A stretch of 64,000 bases of DNA from Pseudomonas borbori (GTDB lineage: Bacteria > Pseudomonadota > Gammaproteobacteria > Pseudomonadales > Pseudomonadaceae), in contig NZ_FOWX01000024.1 in NCBI RefSeq assembly GCF_900115555.1, positions 22,999 through 86,998 of the forward strand, written 5' to 3'. The position numbers and the translations under genes were made by a program. Of the stretch, positions 1 to 8,085 are shown piece by piece (the stretch's first letter is position 1; every line of letters begins with the position of its first letter). A model generated the notes under the pieces. The model was not told the DNA's origin, searched no databases, and saw nothing but the letters and a program-made list of their open reading frames with translations.

Positions 1-682
1 ACTGCTGCCGGTAGCAATCGAGCAGGCCATCGGTAGCCGGCCAGACATCCTCGAGCAACTCGTCCAGCGCCACATGGCTGGCGACCCGGCAACGGCTCGG
101 CAGTTGGCAGCCGGCATAGAAGCTATTGACCACCTCGACCATCGCCTGGCGCTGGTTCTCCAGCAGCACGGCAGCGTGGGCCAGGCACACGTGACGGCCA
201 TCGCTCGGTCGCCGCCGCCAGCGTTGCGCGGTACCGACCAGTTTGCGTTGCTCCAGGGTGACGTTGTAGCGGCCGTCGCAGAAGGCGCCGTCGACTTCGC
301 CCAGACCGGGATCCAGGCCCAGGCCGCGTAGCCAGGCGCGCAGCGGTTCGCACAGGCGCAGGTAGGCGGTTTCGATGCGTTTCTGTTCGTTGTCGCTTGC
401 CGGTACGGCGTAGGCCAGGGCCACGTTGAGCACCGCCGCCGATTGCGGCACCGGCTCGCCGCCGGTGTCGCGCAGGGCTACCGGCCAGCCCTGCGTCACG
501 CAGGCCGCCTGGGCGGCAGCGAAGCCGTCCAGGCGGTTGAGTCGGCGCGGCATCACCAGCGCCGCATCCAGCGGCCGCCAGAACAACAGGCCGCAGTCGA
601 GGGCACCGGCATGCACCTGGTCCAGCAACTGCCGCTCCGCATCCAGGCCGGCTTCGACCGGCAGTCGCTGTATGGTTGTCAT
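1..682 (-). CDS. Lipoate-protein ligase A-like protein (partial, C-terminus outside window)
   Basis: The gene enters from the left edge; about 227 N-terminal residues are visible. The start at 682 is preceded by GAGGTGA. The fold signature of the lipoate/biotin ligase family is seen: a glycine-containing segment DTGGEPVPQSAAVLNVA near residue 72, in the place of the family's RxSGGG...HDxGxLN loop, then KLVGTAQRWRR near residue 150, in the place of the lipoyl-AMP lysine loop, and LAHAAVLL after it. The family attaches lipoate to E2 domains. As the last gene of the aco-like operon it plausibly loads the free lipoyl domain encoded at 1611-1844. The canonical glycine loop is weakened (TGGE), so whether it is a ligase, an octanoyltransferase or a degenerate relative is open. 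Confidence 0.75.
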   Translation of the reverse strand, partial: MTTIQRLPVEAGLDAERQLLDQVHAGALDCGLLFWRPLDAALVMPRRLNRLDGFAAAQAACVTQGWPVALRDTGGEPVPQSAAVLNVALAYAVPASDNEQKRIETAYLRLCEPLRAWLRGLGLDPGLGEVDGAFCDGRYNVTLEQRKLVGTAQRWRRRPSDGRHVCLAHAAVLLENQRQAMVEVVNSFYAGCQLPSRCRVASHVALDELLEDVWPATDGLLDCYRQQ

Positions 683-696
683 GTCACCTCGCTTAC

Positions 697-910
697 CAGA
701 CGGTTGAAAAACTACCTGCGTTGCCGAGGCGTCGTTAAAAACAGGCTCGTGTGCGAGCCCAGTCAAAATGCTCATTTACAACTCGTAAACTCCGCTTTTG
801 ACTCGCTTCGCTCGCCCTGCGGGCCAGCCTGCGGCTGTTACTCCGCTGCGCTGCGTTTCGCCTGTTTTTGCCTAGCCTTGGCTGCCTCGCCTACGTTTTT
901 CAGCAGTCTG
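697..910. repeat. MITE-like inverted-repeat element, copy A
   Basis: The ends are inverted repeats of the form CAG(A/G)CTGTTGAAAAAC (left end 697, right end 910 on the opposite strand). The core carries a segment like ATGCTCATTTACAACTCGTA that recurs at 53830-53984 and, diverged, at 45957-46092. This copy is longer than the 155-bp copy because of a G/C-rich internal insertion around 800-860. It has no coding capacity. It sits inside the operon between the E2 gene and the lipoate-ligase gene, and its right end supplies the final codons and stop of the E2 gene. Confidence 0.8.
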
Positions 911-1607
911 TTCGTTCCAGTCGTCTGCACAGATCATCGAGAAAGTCCGCCGCCGGCGCGCCGTTCACCGCACGGTGATCGAAGGTCAGCGACAAGCCCA
1001 TGAAGTCCCGTTCCACCAGCGTGCCGTCGGCCTCGCGCTGCAAACGCCGCTGGCTGCCGCCGATGCCGATGATCGCCACCTGCGGCACATTGAGGATAGG
1101 GGTGAAGAAGCGTACCCGCGACAGGCCCAGGTTGGAAACCGTGATGGTCGCGCCGGTCAGCTCCCTGACCGACAGCTTGCCGGCCTGGGCCTTGTCGACC
1201 AGGGCGCGGCGCGCCTCGGCCAGTTGCTCGGCATCCAGCTGGTCGGCGTCGAACAGCGCCGGTGCCACCAGCAGGTCGCCGGGCAGCGGGATGGCCAGGC
1301 CCAGGTGCACGGCCTGATAGCGAGTGATCTGGTTGTCCTGCAGGGTGGCGTTGAGGCTCGGGTGCGCGCCCAGGGTCTGGACGATTTCGTGCAGCAACAA
1401 ATCCTGCAGCGACACCGTACTGCCGGCCGCCTTCAGTCGCGCGCGCCGCGCCTGCAGCGCGGTCAGTTCGCACTCGGCGTGGTGGGTGAGCTGGGCAGCG
1501 CTGTGCAGGCTCTCCTGCATCTTCGCCGCGATCATCTTGCGCATGCCCTTGAGCGGCACTGTAGTCGTGCCCGGTAGGCAATCCGCTGCTTGTGTCATGG
1601 CAGTCAT
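900..1607 (-). CDS. Dihydrolipoamide acyltransferase (E2) catalytic domain, stand-alone
   Basis: A 235-residue protein consisting only of the 2-oxoacid dehydrogenase acyltransferase (CAT-fold) domain. The family's N-terminal lipoyl and subunit-binding domains are absent; the lipoyl domain is a separate gene just upstream. It begins with the typical PLKGMRKMIAAKM segment (about residue 18), has TITVSNLGLSRVRFFTPIL before the active site, and ends with the motif DHRAVNGAPAADF near residue 212, with His and Asn as the catalytic pair. Asn at this place is normal in the Pseudomonas/Azotobacter pyruvate E2. It should transfer the acyl group from lipoyl to CoA in an acetoin-type dehydrogenase complex. 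Start 1607 follows GGTGGAG; a second Met lies at 1598. The last residues are encoded by the end of a repeat element. Confidence 0.88.
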   Translation of the reverse strand: MTAMTQAADCLPGTTTVPLKGMRKMIAAKMQESLHSAAQLTHHAECELTALQARRARLKAAGSTVSLQDLLLHEIVQTLGAHPSLNATLQDNQITRYQAVHLGLAIPLPGDLLVAPALFDADQLDAEQLAEARRALVDKAQAGKLSVRELTGATITVSNLGLSRVRFFTPILNVPQVAIIGIGGSQRRLQREADGTLVERDFMGLSLTFDHRAVNGAPAADFLDDLCRRLERTDC

Positions 1608-1610
1608 GGG

Positions 1611-1844
1611 CTACTCCACCAGGCCGATGGTCGCGCCCTTGGCGATCACCGCGTCTTCTTCCTCGAGGATCTTCAGCACGCCAGCGGCCGGCGCCTCGAT
1701 CTCGAACTGGGCTTTCTCGGACATGATCTCGGCGACCAGGTCGCCCTGGCCAACCTCGGCGCCGTCACTGACCAGCCAGGCGGTGATCACCGCTTCGGCG
1801 TCGCCGTCCCAGAGGTTGTCTGCAATCAGGATGGGAGTGCTCAT
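1611..1844 (-). CDS. Free-standing lipoyl (biotinyl_lipoyl) domain protein
   Basis: A 77-residue protein that is a single lipoyl domain. The lipoyl-lysine hairpin reads EIMSEKAQFEIEAP, so Lys44 is the expected attachment site, and the flanking glycine turns (DGAEVGQGD, AAGVLKI) match the family. It would act as the swinging arm normally fused to E2. ATG at 1844 overlaps the acoB stop by 4 bp (ATGA), and the E2 catalytic gene starts 3 bp after its stop, so the three are almost certainly translationally coupled. A discrete lipoyl carrier resembles the architecture of glycine-cleavage H protein, but its size and context point to E2. Confidence 0.9.
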   Translation of the reverse strand: MSTPILIADNLWDGDAEAVITAWLVSDGAEVGQGDLVAEIMSEKAQFEIEAPAAGVLKILEEEDAVIAKGATIGLVE

Positions 1845-2872
1845 CGGTTTTGTTCCTCGTGCATCTGTTGGTAGGCGGCCACAATTTTCTCGGCATTGGG
1901 CAGGGCCCATTGCTCCATGACCGGGGTGAAGGGGATCGGAATATCCGGGAAGGCCACCCGCTGCGGCCGCGCCTTGAGCATGCCGATGTCGTGCTCTACC
2001 ACGCTGGCGATGATCTCGCCGCTGACGCCGAAGCTGTGGTAGTCCTCGTCGACCACGATCAGCCGGCCGGTCTTGCGTACCGAGGCGATCACGTGGTCGC
2101 GGTCCAGCGGTACCAGGCTGCGCAGGTCGATGACCTCGGCGCTGACGCCGTCTTGTTCCAGCTGCTGGGCCGCGCGCAGGGCGTGGTGCACGCCGACGCC
2201 GAGGCTGACGATGGACACATCCGAGCCCTCGCGCAGGGTCTTGGCCTTGCCGATCTCCAGGCAGTAGGGTTCCTCCGGCACCGCCACCGTGGCGCCTTTC
2301 TCGGTGCCCAGCCAGCCCATGCCCTGCAGGGCCTTGTGGAACAGGAAGATCACCGGGTTGTCGTCGCGGATCGCCGCGGTCATCAGGCCCTTGGCGTCAT
2401 AAGCATTGCTCGGCACCACCACCTTCATTCCCGGCAGGTGAGCGAAGGTGGCGTACAGGCACTGCGAGTGCTGGCCGGCATCGGAATAGCCGGCGCCGGT
2501 GGAGGCCATCAGCACCATCGGCACCCTGACCTTGCCGCCGGAGAAGTAGGTGTTCTTCGCCATCAGGTTGTAGATGGCGTCCATGCACACGCCGAAGAAG
2601 TCGACGAACATCAGCTCGACGATCGGGCGCATGCCATCGGAGGCCGCGCCCACCGCCGCGCCGATAAAGGCGGTCTCGGAGATCGGCGTGTCGCGTACCC
2701 GCGCACCGCCGAATTCTTCATGCAGGCCGCGGGTGTTGCCGAATACCCCGCCGAGCGGGCCGATGTCCTCGCCCATCACGAACACGCGGGGATCGAGGCG
2801 CATTTCCTGGGCCACCGCCTCGGCCATGGCGCGGGCGACGGTGAGTTTGCGTTGTTTGACTGCTGTGGTCAT
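1841..2872 (-). CDS. acoB: Acetoin dehydrogenase E1 component, beta subunit
   Basis: A 343-residue transketolase-like protein. It has the pyrimidine-binding domain (VFVMGEDIGPLGGVFGNT near residue 31, RVRDTPISETAFIGAAVG, STGAGYSDAGQHSQ) followed by the transketolase C-terminal domain (SIVSLGVGVHHALRAA, EVIDLRSLVPLD, VDEDYHSFGVSGEI). With the alpha subunit it forms the ThDP-dependent E1 that cleaves acetoin, or a related 2-oxo or alpha-hydroxyketone substrate, and passes the two-carbon unit to lipoyl. ATG 2872 is chosen because CAGGAGA lies just upstream; the frame stays open much further but reads as non-coding. It overlaps the lipoyl gene and follows the butanediol dehydrogenase gene by 26 bp. 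Confidence 0.93.
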   Translation of the reverse strand: MTTAVKQRKLTVARAMAEAVAQEMRLDPRVFVMGEDIGPLGGVFGNTRGLHEEFGGARVRDTPISETAFIGAAVGAASDGMRPIVELMFVDFFGVCMDAIYNLMAKNTYFSGGKVRVPMVLMASTGAGYSDAGQHSQCLYATFAHLPGMKVVVPSNAYDAKGLMTAAIRDDNPVIFLFHKALQGMGWLGTEKGATVAVPEEPYCLEIGKAKTLREGSDVSIVSLGVGVHHALRAAQQLEQDGVSAEVIDLRSLVPLDRDHVIASVRKTGRLIVVDEDYHSFGVSGEIIASVVEHDIGMLKARPQRVAFPDIPIPFTPVMEQWALPNAEKIVAAYQQMHEEQNR

Positions 2873-2898
2873 GGTTGTCTCCTGGAATTCTTGGCCGG

Positions 2899-3987
2899 TT
2901 AGATCGCCAGCGCGGCGGGGCTGACGATGATCTTGACGTTGTGGTCCTTGTTGTTTACCAGCTCTTCGAAGCCCTGCTCGATGATCTGCTGCAGGCCGAT
3001 CCGCCCGGTGATCAAGGGCGTGACGTCGATACTGCCGTCGGCGATCAGGGCGATCACGTCGGCGAACTCGCCGGCATAGGCGAGCGAGCCGATGACCTGC
3101 TTCTCGGTGGCGACTATCTCGAAGAAGTTGAACTCGCTGGGCTCCTCGAAGATGCCGACCATCACGCAGCGCCCGGCCTTGCGAATGACGTCGATGGCCA
3201 GCTTGGCCGTGGCTTTGTGGCCGATGCACTCGAAGGACGCGCTGGCGCCGTAGCCGTCGGTCAGCGCCTTGACTGCCGCGACGGCGTCGCACTCGCTGGG
3301 ATCGATGACGTGGCTGGCGCCGACTTCCAGGGCCTTGGCCTTGCGTGCGGCGGACATCTCCAGGGCGATGATGCGCGAGGCGCCCGCCGCCTTGGCACAC
3401 ATGATGGTGCACAGGCCGATGGTGCCGGCACCGACTACCACCACGGTCTGGTCGAGCAGGCTGCCGGCCTTTTTCACCGCATGCATGCCCACGGCCAGCG
3501 GTTCGATCAACGCCCCGGCTTCGCTGGGGAATCCCTCCGGCAGGCGGTACAGCAGGTTGGCCGGTACATTGACCAACTCGGCAAAGGCGCCGTTGTTCAT
3601 CAGCCCGGTGAAGGCCAGGTTCTCGCACAGGTTGTACTGGCCCTGCCGACAGAACAGGCACTGGCCGCAGTGCTGGCAGGCATCGGCCGCCACCCGCTCG
3701 CCGCAGGCAAAGTCGCTGACGCCTGCGCCCAGGGCGACTATCTCGCCGCTGAACTCATGGCCGAGGATGCATTGCCCCTGCAACCCTGTGAGCGGATGCG
3801 GGCTGTCCATCGGGATAAACACCGGCCCGGCCAGGTATTCATGCAAGTCGGAGCCGCAGATGCCGCACCAGTGCACCTTGATCTGCACCCAACCGGGTGG
3901 CGGCGTGCCGGGAAGGGCAACCTGTTCCAGGCGGATGTCGCGGCGTCCATGCCATACCGCGGCGGTCATGCTGGCTTGCTGATTCAT
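2899..3987 (-). CDS. Zinc-dependent 2,3-butanediol (or related polyol) dehydrogenase
   Basis: A 362-residue medium-chain dehydrogenase. It has CGICGSDLHEY (catalytic zinc), GHEFSGEIVALG, the structural-zinc cluster CQHCGQCLFCRQGQYNLC, and an NAD-binding VVGAGTIGL motif. The family (BDH/sorbitol dehydrogenase branch) oxidises 2,3-butanediol to acetoin with NAD. Its place between acoA and acoB fits a route butanediol, acetoin, then acetyl-CoA plus acetaldehyde. Start ATG 3987 has AAGGA 7 nt upstream; a GTG six bases earlier is less likely. Butanediol is inferred from the neighbours; another vicinal diol is possible. Confidence 0.88.
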   Translation of the reverse strand: MNQQASMTAAVWHGRRDIRLEQVALPGTPPPGWVQIKVHWCGICGSDLHEYLAGPVFIPMDSPHPLTGLQGQCILGHEFSGEIVALGAGVSDFACGERVAADACQHCGQCLFCRQGQYNLCENLAFTGLMNNGAFAELVNVPANLLYRLPEGFPSEAGALIEPLAVGMHAVKKAGSLLDQTVVVVGAGTIGLCTIMCAKAAGASRIIALEMSAARKAKALEVGASHVIDPSECDAVAAVKALTDGYGASASFECIGHKATAKLAIDVIRKAGRCVMVGIFEEPSEFNFFEIVATEKQVIGSLAYAGEFADVIALIADGSIDVTPLITGRIGLQQIIEQGFEELVNNKDHNVKIIVSPAALAI

Positions 3988-4026
3988 AAGCACATCCTTA
4001 TCTGTCTGTTGGTGTGGACACGACGT

Positions 4027-5016
4027 TCAAACGAACACCTTTTCCAGCGCCTCTTCGGGGGCCGGGTAGGGGCTTTCGCGGGCGAACAGCACGGCCTCGT
4101 CGACCCGCCCGCGGGCGCGGGCGGCGATCTCCTCGGCGGCGCGCTCGTCCAGCACGCCCAGCTCGAGCAGACGCTGGCGGTAGGCGGGAATCGGGTCCTT
4201 GGCCTGCAACGCCTCCTTCTCGCCGGCGGGGCGGTACTGCTCGCCGTCGCCCATGAAGTGGCCGGCCAGGCGCGAGGTCTCGATCTCGATCAGGCTCGGC
4301 CCGCCACCGGCGCGGGCGCGCTCGATGGCAGCAGACGCCGCGGCGAAGATGGCGTCGGCGTCGTTGCCGGGGACGAATACCCCGGGCATGCCGTAGGCCG
4401 CCGCGCGCAGGTAGTTGCGCTCGATCGCGGTGGACGCCTGCTTGGCCACCGAGATGCCCCAGGCGTTGTCCTCGATGACGAACACCACCGGCAGCTTCCA
4501 CAGGGCGGCGAGGTTCAGCGTCTCGTGGAAGGCACCCTGGTTGGCCGCGCCCTCACCGATAAAGGCCACTGCCACGCCGGGCTTGCCCTGTAGCTGGCGT
4601 GACAGCGCCGCGCCCACGGCTGGGCCCATGCCTTCGGCGATGATCCCCGAGCAGGAGAAATTCACCCGCGCATCGAACAGGTGCATATGGCCACCGCGGC
4701 CGCCGGACAGGCCGGTCTTCTTGCCGAAGATTTCGGCGACCATCTCATTGAGATGCACACCCTTGGCCACGGCGATGTGGTGCGGGCGATGGGTGGCGGT
4801 GACGATATCCTCGGCGTTCAGGTGCGCGCAGACGCCGACGGCGCAGGGCTCCTGGCCGTTGGACAGGTGCATTTCGCCGGGGATCGGCCCGTTGGCCATG
4901 TTGAATACCGGGGTCTTGCCTTCCATGTAAATGCGCTCGATGGACTCCTCCAGGTAGCGGCTGACGAGCATCTGCTCGAACATCCAGAGGCGCTGCGCGT
5001 TGCTTGGTACGGTCAT
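4027..5016 (-). CDS. acoA: Acetoin dehydrogenase E1 component, alpha subunit
   Basis: A 329-residue E1-alpha protein of the ThDP-binding dehydrogenase family. The ThDP/Mg motif is present as FIGEGAANQGAFHETLN...VIEDN around residues 147-175 (the family's GDG...NN with Glu in place of Asp). The phosphorylation-loop-like GGRGGHMHLFD is near residue 100. Start 5016 follows GGAG at 8 nt; an upstream in-frame Met at 5049 has no ribosome site. The gene follows the GMC oxidoreductase by 22 bp. Similarity to pyruvate dehydrogenase E1-alpha is expected, but adjacency to a butanediol dehydrogenase favours acetoin. Confidence 0.92.
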   Translation of the reverse strand: MTVPSNAQRLWMFEQMLVSRYLEESIERIYMEGKTPVFNMANGPIPGEMHLSNGQEPCAVGVCAHLNAEDIVTATHRPHHIAVAKGVHLNEMVAEIFGKKTGLSGGRGGHMHLFDARVNFSCSGIIAEGMGPAVGAALSRQLQGKPGVAVAFIGEGAANQGAFHETLNLAALWKLPVVFVIEDNAWGISVAKQASTAIERNYLRAAAYGMPGVFVPGNDADAIFAAASAAIERARAGGGPSLIEIETSRLAGHFMGDGEQYRPAGEKEALQAKDPIPAYRQRLLELGVLDERAAEEIAARARGRVDEAVLFARESPYPAPEEALEKVFV

Positions 5017-5038
5017 GTGCTGGGCTCCATTGTTGCTG

Positions 5039-6619
5039 TCAGAGGGCACGCTGGCTGAGCTGCGCGCCGATGTACTCGGCCTGGCGCAGGGCCAGGGCGA
5101 CGATGGTCAGGGTCGGGTTCTGGCCGCCGCTGGTGGTGAACTGGCTGCCATCGGAGACGAACAGGTTGGGGATGTCGTGGCTCTGCCCCCACTTGTTGAC
5201 CACCCCGTCGGCGGCCTTGGCGCTCATGCGGTTGGTGCCCATGTTGTGGCTGGCCGGGTAGGACGGCAGGCGGATCACCTCGGTGGCACCGACCGCCTCG
5301 TAGCACTTGCGGGTCTGCTCGACGCCGTGCTCGCGCATGGCGCTGTCGAAGGCATGGTCGTCCTTGTTCACCACCGGTACCGGCAGGCCGTACTGGTCCT
5401 TCTCGCTGGCGTGCAGGGTGATGCGGTTGCCCTCCATGGGCAGATCCTCGCCACACAGCCAGACCCCGGACATGTGGTCGTAGCGCTCCATCTTCGAGGC
5501 GAAGGCGCGGCCCCAGCCCTGCGGCGTCGGGTCGAGGAAGGCCGACATAAACGGCAGGCCGAGCGACAACACTTCCAGGCGGTAGCCACCGATAAAGCCG
5601 CGCGAGGTGTCGTTGTACGACTCGTCGGAGATCACCCCGGCGCAGGTGGTGCCGCGGTACATGTGCACCGGCTTGGGCAGGGTGGCGTAGATGCCGGCGG
5701 TGGTGTGGGTCATGTAATTGCGCCCGACCTGGCCGGAGGAGTTGGCCAGACCGTCCTTGAAGGTCGACGACTCGGAGTTGAGCAGCAGGCGTGGCGACTC
5801 GATGGAGTTGCCGGCCACGCACACCACCCGCGCCTTCTGCCGCTGCTGGCGGCCCTGGGCGTCGGCGTAGACCACCGCGTTTACCTTGCCGCGCGCATCA
5901 TGCTCGATGCGCAGGACCATGGACTGCGGGCGTACCTCGCAGTGGCCGGTGGCCTCGGCGCGCGGGATGTCGGTGTAGAGGGTCGACCACTTCGCCCCGA
6001 TGCGGCAGCCCTGCATGCAGAAACCGATCTGCATGCAGCCCGGCCGGCCGTCGTAGGCCTGGGTGTTGATCGCCATGGGGCCGGACTGGATTTCCTGGTA
6101 GCCGACCCGTTTGGCCCCTTCGGCCAGCACCTTGAACGAGTTGTGCCACTGGTGGTACGGCATGCCGGTGCTGGGGCCGGTCACGCCCATGTGTTTCTCC
6201 GCCTTCACGTACCAGGGTTCCAGTTCCTCGTAGCTGAGCGGCCAGTCGAGCAGGTTGGCACCCTTGATCTCGCCGTTTTCCGTGCGCATGCGGAACTCGA
6301 AGTCGCGAAAGCGCAGGGCCACGCCGGCCCAGTGCACGGTGCTGCCGCCGACCGCCTTGACGATCCAGGCCGGCAGGTTGGGGTGGTTCTGTGCCACGTC
6401 CCAGCCACCGGTGGCGATGCGTTTGTCGAGCCAGGAAATTTTGTTGAACATGGCCCATTCATCGTTCTCGATGTCGGCCATCTCGAAGCGTTTGCCGGCT
6501 TCCAGCACCACGCTGCGGATGCCCTGTTTGGCCAGGGCGTGGGCCAGGGTGCCACCGCCGGCACCGGAGCCGATGATGACCACGACGTCGCCGTCGTCTT
6601 GTGCGAATTTCGCTGCCAT
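5039..6619 (-). CDS. GMC-family FAD-dependent oxidoreductase (gluconate-2-dehydrogenase large-subunit type)
   Basis: A 526-residue flavoprotein. The N-terminal FAD motif is VVIIGSGAGGGTLAHALA (residues 12-29); VGGSTVHWAGVALRF is the second GMC signature; the C-terminal active-site region has PSYPASHNMGTNRMS and TTSGGQNPTLTIVALALR. Such proteins oxidise alcohols, sugars or acids and usually pair with a small subunit (present upstream) and a cytochrome c subunit (absent here). Start 6619 has GAGGGGAA upstream. It is the second gene of the operon and may oxidise an alcohol feeding the dehydrogenase complex; the substrate cannot be read from the sequence. The lack of a cytochrome partner is notable. 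Confidence 0.88.
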   Translation of the reverse strand: MAAKFAQDDGDVVVIIGSGAGGGTLAHALAKQGIRSVVLEAGKRFEMADIENDEWAMFNKISWLDKRIATGGWDVAQNHPNLPAWIVKAVGGSTVHWAGVALRFRDFEFRMRTENGEIKGANLLDWPLSYEELEPWYVKAEKHMGVTGPSTGMPYHQWHNSFKVLAEGAKRVGYQEIQSGPMAINTQAYDGRPGCMQIGFCMQGCRIGAKWSTLYTDIPRAEATGHCEVRPQSMVLRIEHDARGKVNAVVYADAQGRQQRQKARVVCVAGNSIESPRLLLNSESSTFKDGLANSSGQVGRNYMTHTTAGIYATLPKPVHMYRGTTCAGVISDESYNDTSRGFIGGYRLEVLSLGLPFMSAFLDPTPQGWGRAFASKMERYDHMSGVWLCGEDLPMEGNRITLHASEKDQYGLPVPVVNKDDHAFDSAMREHGVEQTRKCYEAVGATEVIRLPSYPASHNMGTNRMSAKAADGVVNKWGQSHDIPNLFVSDGSQFTTSGGQNPTLTIVALALRQAEYIGAQLSQRAL

Positions 6620-6673
6620 GGGGTGTTCCCCTCATTGTTGGAATTGGATGTGCTGCGATTGCTCAGGCCTGGG

Positions 6674-7192
6674 TCAGAGCCAGTCGAGGTCGTTGTAACC
6701 GCGCGCCAGGTAGCCGCCTTTCTCCACCGAGGAGCCTTCGTAGCCGAACAGCGGGAACAGCGCCGGGTTGTCGTAGAGGCCGAACATCAGGGCGTTGCGC
6801 ACGGCGCGAAAGAACGCCCCGGTTTCGATCTCGCGCAGCAGGGCGACCCGATCGATTTCCGTGTTGAGGCCTTCGAAGGGCTGGCCGTGCCGCCGCTCGG
6901 CGCTGGCCTGCAGCTCGCGCAGGCCGTCGGCGATCAGCTCGGGTTGCTGGGTCACCAGTTCGGCCAGTGGCTTGGCGTAGTGCAGATCGTTCAGGCGGTC
7001 ATGCGGGTAGATGTCGCGGCCCATGCGCAGCAGTCCCTGGGGCAGGGCGGGCAGCGCCTCGTCGGCAAGCAGGGTGACCGGAATCAGTTGCGCGGCGACG
7101 GCCGTGACGCCGAGGGCGAGCAGGGACTGGCCGGAAAGGGACATAAAGCGCCGGCGCGAGAGGCCGGCGTGGGGGCTGGGAGAGTCATGCAT
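6674..7192 (-). CDS. Gluconate 2-dehydrogenase subunit 3-like small subunit with Tat signal
   Basis: A 172-residue protein beginning with a twin-arginine signal (SRRRFMSLSGQSLLALGV, residues 11-28) and a hydrophobic stretch. The rest matches the short partner subunit of periplasmic GMC dehydrogenases (RDIYPHDRLND, then a C-terminal GYEGSSVEKGGYLARGYND). These subunits carry no cofactor and are thought to guide the flavoprotein through the Tat pathway. Start 7192 has GGAG 7 nt upstream. It is the first gene after the sigma-54 promoter, so it probably defines the 5' end of the operon mRNA. It implies that the GMC enzyme works in the periplasm. Confidence 0.82.
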   Translation of the reverse strand: MHDSPSPHAGLSRRRFMSLSGQSLLALGVTAVAAQLIPVTLLADEALPALPQGLLRMGRDIYPHDRLNDLHYAKPLAELVTQQPELIADGLRELQASAERRHGQPFEGLNTEIDRVALLREIETGAFFRAVRNALMFGLYDNPALFPLFGYEGSSVEKGGYLARGYNDLDWL

Positions 7193-7292
7193 GGCAGTGC
7201 TCCAGGCTATTGCCGGCACACTGCTTGTGGGGTCAGGTGTGGCCGGCGCTCATTGTTATTTGGTGAGAGGTTTTCCCCCTCGATAACCCTGG

Positions 7293-7308
7293 AGCAGCTT
7301 GCGTGCCA
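7293..7308 (-). promoter_or_regulatory. Sigma-54 (-24/-12) promoter for the aco-like operon
   Basis: On the minus strand TGGCACGCAAGCTGCT has GG and GC exactly 12 bp apart, as in the consensus TGGCACGN4TTGCW (one mismatch in the -12 part). It lies about 100 bp before the first start codon at 7192. Aco operons in pseudomonads and bacilli are classically driven by sigma-54 with an AcoR-type enhancer-binding protein. No such regulator gene is in this window. Confidence 0.75.
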
Positions 7309-7392
7309 ATGCTTTGTTGTGTGCCTAACCTATTGTTTATTAATGATTTTGTTGGGGGATAAAAGGCGCTTTCGCGCGGCGCCGTAATGCAC

Positions 7393-7434
7393 CTGTAAAG
7401 CGAGATTCTTTACAGTTGTAAAACATCTGTAAGG
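7393..7434. promoter_or_regulatory. Candidate enhancer-binding-protein sites (CTGTAAAG cluster)
   Basis: A perfect inverted repeat CTGTAAAG-7nt-CTTTACAG spans 7393-7415, followed by two related half-sites, TTGTAAAA at 7416-7423 and CTGTAAGG at 7427-7434. The cluster is about 100 bp upstream of the -24/-12 promoter, the normal distance for a sigma-54 activator. The binding protein is unknown; an AcoR-like regulator is the obvious guess. Confidence 0.6.
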
Positions 7435-7531
7435 GGGGGCAGCGCCGGCAAGCCCGGTTCGGCTCTGGGCGACTATTGCTGAGAACGGCCTGCTCGCCGC
7501 TGGTGATCGATTTCCCAGGGGCGAGCGTCTT

Positions 7532-8026
7532 TCACTCCACCCGCTGTTCGCCGGTAAAGCTCAGGGTCACCTTGCAGCGCCGGCAGAAGTAACGCCGGCC
7601 TTTGCCGACCAGGGCGTGACGTTGAGCGGAGAAGGGGAACTCGCCCTCGGGGCAGTTGCAGCGGTAGATGAAGCGGCTGACCTTGCGGCGCTTGACGGCG
7701 TAGCTATGGCAGCGGTTTGGCGGCAGCCCATAAACGCCGCGCATGATCAGTTGCCATTCCTCGCCGTGGGGCTGGATCTTCAGGCCAAACAGCTGATGGG
7801 CGATCAGGTGCGCGACTTCGTGGGCCACCGTCTGCCTGAGGAAGTCTTCGCGGTTTTCCCGGTACAGTTGCGGGTTGAAGCGCAGCTTGTTCTCCGTCAG
7901 GTGCGCCACTCCGGCCTTTTGCCCACGCAGCTTGAAACTCACTTCGGCACGGACGAAGCGCTGCTTGAAAAAGGCCTCGGCCTGCTGGTAACAGGACTCG
8001 ACACGGGCGTGGAGGTGTTCGGGCAT
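7532..8026 (-). CDS. sprT: SprT-family zinc metalloprotease
   Basis: A 164-residue SprT protein. The zinc-binding helix is HEVAHLIAHQLFG (residues 69-81), with the third ligand expected in the following GEEW stretch. The C-terminus carries a zinc ribbon (YRCNC ... YFCRRC). Bacterial SprT proteins resemble the protease domain of eukaryotic Spartan, which removes DNA-protein crosslinks; the bacterial role is less certain. It is followed by the long regulatory gap before the aco-like operon and has no close partner. Confidence 0.92.
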   Translation of the reverse strand: MPEHLHARVESCYQQAEAFFKQRFVRAEVSFKLRGQKAGVAHLTENKLRFNPQLYRENREDFLRQTVAHEVAHLIAHQLFGLKIQPHGEEWQLIMRGVYGLPPNRCHSYAVKRRKVSRFIYRCNCPEGEFPFSAQRHALVGKGRRYFCRRCKVTLSFTGEQRVE

Positions 8027-8085
8027 GAGCGCAACCTGAGGAGGACGGCGCGATTATGCCCAAGCCGAGCGCCTGCGACAGCCCT

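Noticed and set aside
1500..1510. Asn instead of Asp in the DHRxxDG motif of the E2 domain as a sign of inactivity
   Set aside because: Pseudomonas and Azotobacter pyruvate E2 naturally carry Asn at this position, so it is a normal variant. The motif itself lies near 960-975.
1850..7387. Long plus-strand open frames opposite the aco-like operon
   Set aside because: Their products lack recognisable domains and mirror the third-position bias of the minus-strand genes.
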